Positions 46,053 through 54,424 of a stretch of DNA of 64,000 bases are shown in pieces. Both the position numbers and the translations under genes were made by a program. Position 1 is the first letter of the stretch; each line of letters begins with the position of its first letter. The notes under the pieces are model-generated. The model made no database searches, had not been told where the DNA came from, and worked only from the letters and a program-made list of their open reading frames with translations. Source of the stretch: Rhyzopertha dominica. Its lineage: Eukaryota; Arthropoda; Insecta; Coleoptera; Bostrichidae. The DNA is taken from assembly GCA_025024175.1 (NCBI GenBank), contig QCXZ01000045.1, forward strand, positions 4,094,649 through 4,158,648. Direction: 5' to 3'.

Positions 46053-48190
46053 GCGGAATAGGATTCTCTAATGCATCCGCTATAGGCATGTTGTTTGTGT
46101 ATGTTCTGACGGATCCTCCTTTTCTCATCTCCTACAGTCTAAAACAAAAGTATCTCCATTAAAATCTCTAACTATACCTCGCCTTGAATTATGCGCTGCA
46201 TTGTTGCTAGCGAAGTTAGTTTATTCTAACTACACACTGATTCAGAAATTGAATATCAATTATGTGTCTCTTCTCAGATTCAATGAATGTGTTGGGTTGG
46301 CTTCGTACTCCTCATCTCTTAAACATCTTTGTTGCTAATCGTATCGTTCAAATACATGATCTCGCTCCAGGTTGCCATTGGCATTATATGCCTGGGAATC
46401 TCAATCCTGCTGATTGTGGAAGCCGAGGATTGCTCATCTCAGAATTAATTTCTCATAATCTGTGATGGCAAGGGCCCGATTTTCTTACATAGGATGAATC
46501 CTGTTGGCCCATTTCTGTTCCGAATATTCCATCTTACGATCGCTCAAAAGGTTGAACGGTCATGTCTGTATCAAATTATTCGTCTTTTACAAAGCTTCAG
46601 CGAGTTTTCGCTTTTGTTTGGAGGTTTATTATCAACTCGCGTAAATCGAATAGGCAGAGACATTAAGGATTTCTTTATTCGCTCGAATACGAATGTGCTA
46701 CCCGAACTTGCGCTGGCATTACGCAACAACATCATTATGCTTCAGAAATGTTCTTATTAGAACAAGGAAAAGGTGTCAGTTCCGTACTTGCTGCATTACC
46801 ACCCTTTCTTGTAGAATAAGAACCCTCGTGGTAGGGAATAGGCTTCGCTACGCCACGCTCCCAGAAAGAGCTCGTCATCTCTAACTTATACCAACGAAAA
46901 GCCAGCTTGCATCTCTCATATGTGATTATTATCATTTATACAGTTCCCATTGAGGCCCGCATATCGTTCAGTCTTTGATTCAACAAAGGTTTTGGATTCC
47001 TGGTGCAAGGAATTTATTTAATACGTAGACGCATATATACAGTCATTCATGGTTGATTTACCTCCCTCTCGCTTCAAGCAAGGTAATTGTTTTTTGTACG
47101 TAAGCCTGGGTTTTGCAGGACCTTTTTTGCTCAAGGAAAGTTCTCGTCGCAATTCCCGTTTGTCAAAGGTTTATATCGCGCTTTTTGTCTGTATGTCTAC
47201 CAAAGCCCTGCATTTAAAGCTCGTTTCCTCTCTCACCACCGAGTCTTGCTTAGCTGCGCTGGACCGTTTTATCGCTCGCCGTGGACTACCCGCCGAAATT
47301 TTTTCTGATCAAGGAAGAAATTTCGTAGGGACCTCATGCGCAATTCGCGACTTATACTCGAACGAAAGAATAGCAAATCACCTGGCAGAGCGAGAAATTA
47401 AATGGAACTTTAATCATCATTATGCTCCAAATTTTGGAGGCCTCTGGGAGGCAGGAGTCAAATCGACTAAAACGCATCTCAAAAGAATAAGAATATCAGT
47501 CTTATGTAGGATCGAAGCAATATTATACTCGCGGCCGCTATGTCAAGTTTCAACAACGCCTGACGACGGGTTGGATTATCTATCACCAAGGCATTTTTTG
47601 ATCGGTACGCCACTGTTACCTCGATCCGAAGGAAACTCATTAGTCAGTCCACCCAAGCGTTTTGGTAACGTTGGGCCAAAGAGTATATCCATACACAGAT
47701 TGCCCGATCAAAATACACTGCAAGGTTCGAGAATCTCAGAGAGGGTGACGTAGTGTTGCTCTACTCATCACACACGCCTCCCGTATCGTGGCCTTTGGCA
47801 AAGGTGGAAAAGCTTTTTCCTGGAGCAGACGGCGGTCAACGGTCGCACTCCTTCGGGAAGCTTCACACGACCCGTTAATAAGTTAGTTTCGCTTCACCAT
47901 TCGACTCAAACTCTAGTTTAGAAATTTTTTTTATTTTTACGTTTTTTCCACTTCAACTCGCACTTAAATTCTTTAATTATTATGGCATTGTTATTTTATT
48001 TTCACACAAAATTATTATTTTGGGTGGGGAAAAATGTTCGTTATGAATACACAATGTCCCTTGTTTATCTCCCTTTTTTCCTTCCTTCATTCCACGACCG
48101 TCTACGTGGACACAAGTCCACTGTTCGGCGCGTCTGAAACCTCACGAATCGGCAACCTCGGAAGTGACCACTAGCATACTAAAGGTAGGT
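46053..48190 (+). mobile_element. BEL/Pao retrotransposon, 5'-truncated and degenerate
   Basis: In order: RNase H pieces 'GFSNASAIG' (normally FSDAS) and '[17 protein letters not shown]' (about 46060-46235); '[10 protein letters not shown]' and 'NPADCGSRGL' (46262-46440), the distal RNase H/connection region; the integrase linker (46494-46990); the integrase core 47049-47753; a post-core domain with 'WPLAKVEKLFPGADG' (about 47,790-47,840). A purine run GGGTGGGGAAAA (48022-48033) is followed by TGTTCG, a plausible polypurine tract and 3' LTR start. Gag, protease and RT are missing. Confidence 0.88.
47049..47753 (+). pseudogene. BEL/Pao integrase core
   Basis: 234 codons. 'MVDLPPSRFKQ' opens the core, then 'FAGPFLLKESSRRNSRLSKV', 'YIALFVCMSTKALHLKLVSS', 'IFSDQGRNFVG' (second catalytic Asp) and 'APNFGGLWEAGVKS' (catalytic Glu). 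The first catalytic Asp, normally in (V/I)D(F/Y)AGP, is replaced by Gly ('LGFAGP'), so the enzyme should be dead. 'DGLDYLSPRHFLIGTPLL' is the usual C-terminal core motif. Confidence 0.9.
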
Positions 48191-48194
48191 GATC

Positions 48195-48645
48195 GTAATT
48201 TCCATTTTTTCTTTCTCTCAAATGTTTTACTCCTCACAATACGCAAAAGCTCTAGAAACCAAACTCCAAAACCCCCGAAATTGGAAAGAGATAACAACAC
48301 GTATAAAAGAAGTAGCAAAACAAACGTTAAATAAAGAAAGGTCCCGTCTCTCGCCAAACAGGAAAGCTGCGATGAACAACTATGAAAAAGCAATTAAGAG
48401 TCCAAAGCAAACCGATCATAGTGGGTTGCTACAAATAAAACTAGCAAAACTAGAAGTAAGAAATGACCAAAGGCAGCACGAAAATAGGAAATGCCAGGAG
48501 TTCTTTGAAAAAATTCAGGTGTTCACAGTAAGGCGCATATGGAGAGAAGGCACAAAGATGTTCTCATGTCTATAGACCTAAAGAAAGCATTCCACTACCT
48601 AATTAATAGGATAACGAAGGCCTATCTACACGAAGATACAACGTT
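48195..48645 (+). pseudogene. Possible LINE ORF2 linker fragment
   Basis: An ORF at 48189-48575 encodes 'ALETKLQNPRNWKEITTRIK' and 'VAKQTLNKERSRLSPNRK', resembling the segment between endonuclease and RT of LINE ORF2 (x-W-x-x-I...IK-x-A-x-x-x-LG). Further on (48,550-48,640, another frame) 'VLMSIDLKKAFHYLI' resembles RT block A. Weak but consistent. Confidence 0.4.
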
Positions 48646-48651
48646 AAAACG

Positions 48652-49995
48652 TTAATATGCCGCTCCGGTTAAGGTGTGTGGAAAACTGCCACGACGATTT
48701 TCAAGCCTTTGCTCATTGTACACAAAACGCAGGTTAAGGCTTTCTTCCAAGGCGAACGATACACGACTCCCAAGGCCAAACGGCGCTTCTGTATGTCTAC
48801 CTGTATCCATAGCTGTTCCAAAGATGTGGCATGTACAAAAAGTAACATCTATAGGGCTCCACCGCACAAATTGCCCGAGATACCAATAACCAAACACCGC
48901 CACCCCTAGTCTCTCTATCAGCGCGCACAATTTGATAGCCTTCCACATGCAGCAGGGTGGATGGGCAATCCACTAACAGCCATGTTTCAGCGACAGCCAG
49001 AAAGTCGAGGTCATACATCTCCAACATGTCCGAGATAGAGTCAGTTGAGGAAAGGAGCGATCTAACGTTAACATGACCCACACGAACCGTACAATGACGA
49101 GTTTGAGCTGATGAGTCCTAAGCTTCTATTAGGTTTTCAAATTTGCTTCTCTGTGCTTCGATGGCTTTATTATATCCCGGGCAACCTTCATGTTAGGTAT
49201 TCCAATCGAATGAATACTTAGAATTTGCTAAAACACAGTTAACGCCTTTTTTTACTGCATTGTTACATTCTGCCAGAGTGTGATCTTCCGCACAAATCGG
49301 ACATATGATTTTCTTTTTGCAAACTTTAGACGTGTGTCCGTATTGATTACAGTTGAAACAACGAATAACGCCAAACGAAAAATTGGCATCTGCTGGAGTA
49401 TTTATAGGATTTTGCAGATCCTATAAATACTCCAGCAGATGCCAATTTTTCGCTTAGACATCAGCATCTTGAAGGCATATTCATTAATTTCAAATATAAT
49501 AATAATCTGTTGTGTTTTAATGTTGATCTGTACAGTAATTTCATCTCACATAGTTTGTCTTCGATCTTATTCTGACTGATAATGCTTTTAATTATATTTT
49601 CATCGCTTTTTCCATATTCCTGTTTATCAATACCGATCACCTTAACTCTATTCCGCACGAGGTTCTTTTCAACTACCACGTACGTGTCTCCCAGACCCTA
49701 TTGGATTTTGTTCTGTGCTGATTTGATATCTGATGACTTGACATATTTTAAAATAACTCGTTTTTTAGTTTGCTTCCCAAGAATAAAACTGGCTCCAATT
49801 TCAGAAGCAGATAATTTTTTGTTTTTTAGCGTTCTGTTATTTCTTGAGGATTCAAATCAGAACCTTTTTGCCGTTGATCTTCGCATACGATTGACCGAGT
49901 AAATGGCCTTGAGTGTTTTTATCATTCTTAAGCGATAGCACTTCTTCTGAATTTATAAATTCGAGAAAATTTTCTAGTACCTGTAAAACAAACAA
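48652..49995 (-). mobile_element. LINE 5' portion: ORF1 and APE endonuclease, degenerate
   Basis: Minus strand. ORF1 (about 49990-49130) ends with a nucleocapsid-like zinc array: 'CFNCNQYGHTSKVC', 'CPICAEDHTLAEC' and a third Cys/His group. It is preceded by 'NRVKVIGIDKQEYGKSD' (49461-49679), the RRM-like part of Jockey/I-type ORF1. ORF2 starts about 49081 with 'MGHVNVRSLLSSTDSI', 'LDFLAVAETWL' and 'VRADRETRGGGV', the N-terminal half of an APE-type endonuclease (N and E motifs). It breaks up at about 48,660. A 35-bp inverted duplication interrupts ORF1 at 49376-49452. Confidence 0.85.
49376..49452. repeat. Perfect 35-bp inverted repeat with 7-bp spacer
   Basis: The left arm 49376-49410 (CGAAAAATTGGCATCTGCTG...) and right arm 49418-49452 are exact reverse complements around TTTGCAG. 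It lies inside LINE ORF1, where only one arm would be coding, so it looks like a recent inverted duplication or template switch. Confidence 0.95.
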
Positions 49996-50041
49996 TTTAG
50001 TCATCTACGTATCTGTACCAATACAAAAAAGTTTGGCTGAG

Positions 50042-50206
50042 TGTAAAGATATTTGTAGAGACATATTTAATACCTACTTGTCAATAGATGTCTCCATAAA
50101 CAATCTTACAAATCTAGTTGTATTAAAATACCATTAATAAAAACTACACATTATTTGAATATTATAACGTTATAAGAATTATTCATTATTTAATAATAAT
50201 GTTACA
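50042..50206 (+). repeat. 5' LTR of the Gypsy element
   Basis: Begins TGTAAAGATATTTGTAGAGA and ends AATGTTACA. About 95 bp nearly identical to 53715-53810. Confidence 0.88.
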
Positions 50207-50250
50207 CGGTGTCAGAAGTGGTTGTTAATAGTCTAAGAAGTTGATTAAAC

Positions 50251-50793
50251 ATGCCAGGGGGGCAAAATGGAACTATTGGAGTTGATACACCAGTGCAAGT
50301 AAGTGCATCAAGTACAGCATTATCCTGCATTAAGCCCTCAAAGAACTTGCATATACAGCCCTCAAATTGGAAGGAATGGATTCAGCAATACCGATGGTTT
50401 GCAATAACTACCCATTTAATAAGCAAACCAAAGGAATTATAGGCTGCTACCTTTATGAGTATTATCGGAACAAACGCTATGAAAATTTTTAACACCTTTG
50501 GATTAACCGACACTGAACAGATGGATGTGGAATGTATTATCAAGAAGTTCTCGGAATACTTTACCCCAACACAAAATGAGTCATATGAAAGGTTTTACCA
50601 CCATAAACAGCACGAAGGACAACATTTTGATGAATTTCTAACTGAAATTAAATCACAAGCTGCCAAGTGTAATTAAAAGTTACTGATTGAAACAAAATTA
50701 AACTTTGCCAAAGCAATAGAGATTTGCAAAGTTACAGAAGAAACGGCTAAGCAACTACAAGGTTTCAACGATAAAAGTCCAGAAATAAGCATT
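50251..50793 (+). pseudogene. Gypsy gag (capsid) with two stops
   Basis: One frame with stops at 50440 and 50674. 'NWKEWIQQYRWFAITT' (W-x-x-W-x-QRF), 'SIIGTNAMKIFNTF', 'YFTPTQNESYERFYHHKQHE' and 'GQHFDEFLTEIKSQA' are the standard retrotransposon gag blocks. The expected IRDRIV-GI segment is deleted in frame before 'ETKLNFAKAIEICK'. Interrupted by the 580-bp insertion. Confidence 0.88.
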
Positions 50794-51373
50794 GATTGAT
50801 TGATTGAACAAGCGTACGGTCAGCATTTCTGCCACTCCCGGATATACCGCCGGGCCGGCCGTGTACGCTGGGTTGGAGGGGTACATGCTGATTGCTAGTA
50901 GTGCGACTGCCCAGCGCATGTTAAGGACATATAGGGATTGGAGCGGGAAGGTTATATAGGTACATTCATTTTATTTGAATGTTTTCTTGGTGTTGCTGGC
51001 ATCATTGGTCCATTTCAGTCACTGGTTTCTGGTATGTCGTATAACCTGAGGGATTCTTCGTTGATTGATTTCTTGTCTTTTGCCATTTCTGTCCATTGTT
51101 ATTCATTCTTCCCTGAGTTCTGAATTATCCTTTATTATTCTCTCCTTTGGATGTGTCCCCAGTATTTCATTACGTATGTCTTTATTCTCTTTATGATCGT
51201 TCTGCCACCAAGGATTCTGTTGTTGATTGTTCCTCGTTTTCATTTATTGCCTTAACTATAAGTTGCACAATATCTTTTTCTGCCTTTCTCAAGCTTTTCC
51301 TATTTGCCTTTGTTGCGGCATTGTTACTCTATGTGCAGTTTTGATTCTTTCTCTAACCGTCTCTAACCGTACC
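50794..51373 (-). mobile_element. 580-bp insertion with 37-bp target duplication and (GATT)n end
   Basis: Flanked by exact 37-bp copies of ACAAGGTTTCAACGATAAAAGTCC... (50757-50793 and 51374-51410). Its left end is GATTGATTGATTG, i.e. an (AATC)n 3' tail if read on the minus strand. A long target duplication and simple tail point to target-primed reverse transcription (a truncated LINE or a SINE). No protein family recognised inside. Confidence 0.85.
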
Positions 51374-51569
51374 ACAAGGTTTCAACGATAAAAGTCCAGA
51401 AATAAGCATTATCCAGAAAACATCAAAAAATAGTGTAGAACAAAACATGCTTTCCTTGCTTGTCCGGCATATAAACACAATTGTGAGAAATGTTAATTTA
51501 TGAATAATTTCGAAAGGATTTAAAGCGAAAACCACAAAATCGCAACGTTCTTATAACTTATACTTAAGG

Positions 51570-51900
51570 AAATGCATTTATTTGGGATACCCCACAAGAG
51601 CAAGCCTTCAGAAAAATCAAATTAATACTAACGTGTGTTCCAGTTCTCAAATACTATGATGTAAATAAAGACGTGCTACTCTCCGTTGATGCCAGTCAAA
51701 ATGCTTTCGGTGCCGTTTATGAAAGATGGTTATCCAATTGCGTATGCTACCAAAGCAATGAATAAATCACAAATCAATTATCCTCAGAAAAAGAAGCGGC
51801 AGCTATTTGATTTGCGTGTCAAAAGTTTCATGAATATATATGCCAAACATTTAGTAATTGAAACTGACCATAAACCGCTTCTTCAAAAAGACAATTAAAA
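51570..51900 (+). pseudogene. Gypsy RT-end/RNase H fragment
   Basis: 'FIWDTPQEQAFRKIKLILTC' (F-x-W-x-x-x-QE-AF-x-x-LK), 'PVLKYYDVNKDVLLSVDASQ' with the RNase H Asp, then after frame changes 'SEKEAAAI' and 'IETDHKPLLQ' (TDHKPL). The RT upstream is absent. Confidence 0.85.
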
Positions 51901-52149
51901 TGGCACCTCCTAGACTGCATAGAATTTTGTTTATGTTCTACTATACTCACCCAACATAGTTTACAAGAAAGGCTCGACTATACCTATTCCAGACACGTTA
52001 AGCCATGATTGTATACCTACATCAAATGTTAATCAAGAATCAGATGAACTAGAAATAGAAATAATCACAATACCAAAATTAATGACAAAACAGATGCGCT
52101 TAGAAACGGTAACTGATAACCACATCAACACTGATTGGCCGAAAAATGA

Positions 52150-53635
52150 TTAACAAATATCACCAGCATTGAAACCATATTCACATTTCAAAGAGGAGTT
52201 ATCATTTTACGATGGTAATATAATAGTGGTACCTAAAACCAATCAAGAATATATTTTAGACGTACTTCACCAAGTACATCCTGGAATTAAAACTCTCTCA
52301 GAAGAACAAGAGAATGCATTTATTGGAAAAACCTAACCAGTGATGTAATAATCTACATACGAAAATGTCCCGTGTGTGAACAGCTGGATAAAATTAAAAG
52401 GTACCTACCATTATAAAAGAAACACCAGAGCATCCATTTTAAATTGTAGCTTCCGATTTCTTCACTTTTAATGGGAAAAGTTACCTATTACTGGTAGATA
52501 GCTTTTCAGGATGGCATTGTTTCAAAAAATTAAAACAAAATCATCTCAGCAGAGGTCATTCTTCATCTGAAAAATTGGTTTGCCCTTTTTGGGATACCAA
52601 CAATAATGGAAACAGATAATGGCCCACAATATACTAGCCCTGAATTTTCTAAATTTGTGGCTCTGTGACAGATTGAACATAAAACTTCCAGCCCTGGCTA
52701 TCCACAATCCAATCGTTTGGCGGAACGATATGTAATGCCCGGCTGGTATCTTCTTGTTTATGTGGGACTTCAAATGAAACCCGTTGTATAACTTACGTAC
52801 ATAACTTTATTCTTCTATGTAACTTGCTTTATCTGACATCAGTAAGTACTCCCCGCTTAAACCCGTATTACCTACTTATATTAATTCTCCCCACTTATCT
52901 ATACCTATATTAACCTAATTAGCCAATTAATGCTGAGGTGTGCTAGTAGCACAACTACGCACCACAGATATGTCCAACCTGAAAAGTTATTATTGAAGAG
53001 GTGTTCAAAAGACAATTCTGATATATACTCGGGACTATTGAACCAAAGAAATACTACAAGAGAAAATAACTTAAAAATCTTCCAATGAAAGACTTATGAA
53101 CAGCAAAACTAAAACTTTATTACCATTAAGTTCCCAGCAGTTAAAGTACTGTCAACCTTCTGAAACAAGCCAAAACATTAAAAACGCAAGATCAAAACAG
53201 AAATATTACGCAGATATAGGAACAAAGCATAGAACTGACTTGTAAGAAGGTACTAAAGTTAATATTCAGGTTTCACCTAGAAATTGGAAAAGTGTGATTA
53301 TTTTGAAAAAACTGGATCCTTCAAGATCATATATTGTTAAAGCTGATGGACAGGAACTTAGACGAAATTCTTCTATGCTGAGAGCAACTGAAACTCACAT
53401 TCAACCCCCCATAGCGAAATAGCATTTTCCATCTACGATTGATGATGGTGAGGAAAATACAATTATAGATAACCCATGAGATCTTCACTCAGACTTCAAG
53501 ACAACTCCATCAAAAGAAGGCTCACCAACACTAGTTGCTGAAAATACAGACCAGATACAGACTACTACAACTATAAGATCAGGAATATGTGTCAGAAAAC
53601 CAATAAAATTTGACCTATAGCACTTCATCAGTTAC
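52150..53635 (+). pseudogene. Gypsy integrase and C-terminal region, degenerate
   Basis: A zinc-binding stretch 'VLHQVHPGIKT' with 'CPVCEQ', then the core: a 'DFFTFNGKSYLLLVD' region (first Asp), 'ETDNGPQYTSPEF' (second Asp, about 52,610-52,650) and 'SPGYPQSN', 'AERY' (Glu), split by the solo LTR and resuming at 52967 with the 'LLNQRNTT' and 'LRRNSSMLRATETHI' segments. Many stops and frameshifts. Confidence 0.85.
52731..52966. mobile_element. 236-bp solo LTR nested in integrase
   Basis: TGTAATGCCCGGC ... GCACCACA with TG...CA ends, flanked by GATA on both sides (52727-52730 and 52967-52970), a 4-bp target duplication. The integrase sequence reads through when it is ignored. No sign of the parent element in the window. 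Confidence 0.78.
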
Positions 53636-53714
53636 AAATCTGACAAATTCTTGAATTAATATTTATTAGAATGTTCATATTCTTTTATTATATTTGAAGT
53701 ACGAAAAAGGGAGA

Positions 53715-53810
53715 TGTAAAGATATTTGTAGAGAGATATTTAATACTTACTTGTCAATAGATGTCTCCATAAACAATCTTACAAATCTAGTTGTTTTAAA
53801 ATGTCATTAA
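53715..53810 (+). repeat. Truncated 3' LTR of the Gypsy element
   Basis: Starts TGTAAAGATATTTGTAGAGA right after a purine run. Similarity to the 5' LTR stops at about ATTAA 53810. Confidence 0.85.
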
Positions 53811-54329
53811 ATCCATATATTTATTTTGTTCAATGCCCCTTTTTTGTTTCTTTTGTGAAAAATGTAATTGCCCATTTGGGCTTTGCCGCAGTCAGGTAGA
53901 AGCCGGTTTGAAGCAGGGCCCGTATAGGGTAAACTACCCGCTGATATTTGAAAATAAAGCTTCAATAGGTAGCTTTGAAAAATGTTAGGATTTACCTCAA
54001 AAATTCATTAGTTACTTTGTTTCTTTAGTTTATACAATTTATTACCTCGCAATAATAAATGAGTTACCCATTCCCACAAGTAACCGACGTTATCTCGTCA
54101 TATCAACAAACACATCGAATAACCCCAAATAAATACCCGCATGCCCGAACCTAAAAACACCAGAGGATTCCTTCTCCGCCCGCCGGTAAATTCGCGCAGC
54201 CGCCAACCTCGGCTATCGATTTGCCCTACTGCGGCATTAGGTGTCGAATATGGATCCTCTGGAGGAGCACGTTCATTGGAGCAAGCACACCTGAAGCCGA
54301 ACAGAGCAGGAACCAGAAACGTGTGGAAG
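53811..54329. other. Upstream region of the alpha-2/delta gene
   Basis: Probably promoter and 5' UTR. 54140-54330 is GC-richer and open in the signal-peptide frame from a further-upstream ATG at 54141, but a start there would bury the signal peptide. Confidence 0.45.
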
Positions 54330-54424
54330 ATGCAAGCGAGGATCGCTGTCCTTCTGCTTGCGGTGGTTGCGAACGTCCACGCGGAAGACAGGGAGGTCAA
54401 ACAGCAGCCTGNACTGTCCAAGTT
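54330..54424 (+). CDS. CACNA2D: Alpha-2/delta exon 1
   Basis: Signal peptide plus EDREVKQQP-x-LSK. Donor GT-N-AGT at 54425. Leaves in phase 2; with exon 2 the junction codon is TTA (Leu). Confidence 0.8.

Larger units (their letters stand above)
50042..53810 (+). mobile_element. Ty3/Gypsy retrotransposon, internally deleted, with nested insertions
   Basis: 5' LTR 50042-50206 (TGTAAAGATA...GTTACA, 165 bp); primer-binding region GGTGTCAGAAGTGG (50209-50222), common in insect Gypsy elements; gag 50251-50793; then, skipping nucleocapsid, protease and most of RT, RNase H (51570-51895) and integrase (52150-53630). Polypurine run AAAAAGGGAGA before the 3' LTR at 53715. The 3' LTR matches the 5' LTR over about 95 bp, then diverges at about 53,810 (truncated). 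Nested inside: a 580-bp insertion with a 37-bp TSD (50794-51373) and a 236-bp solo LTR (52731-52966). Stops occur in every domain. Confidence 0.92.

Noticed and set aside
45530..46162. 210-codon plus-strand ORF
   Set aside because: Mostly antisense to the minus-strand PLE fragment, with its end made of the plus-strand PLE and BEL pieces. Not a gene.
54141..54329. Upstream in-frame ATG for the alpha-2/delta gene
   Set aside because: Starting there would place about 63 polar residues before the signal peptide. The ATG at 54330 gives a normal secretory N-terminus.
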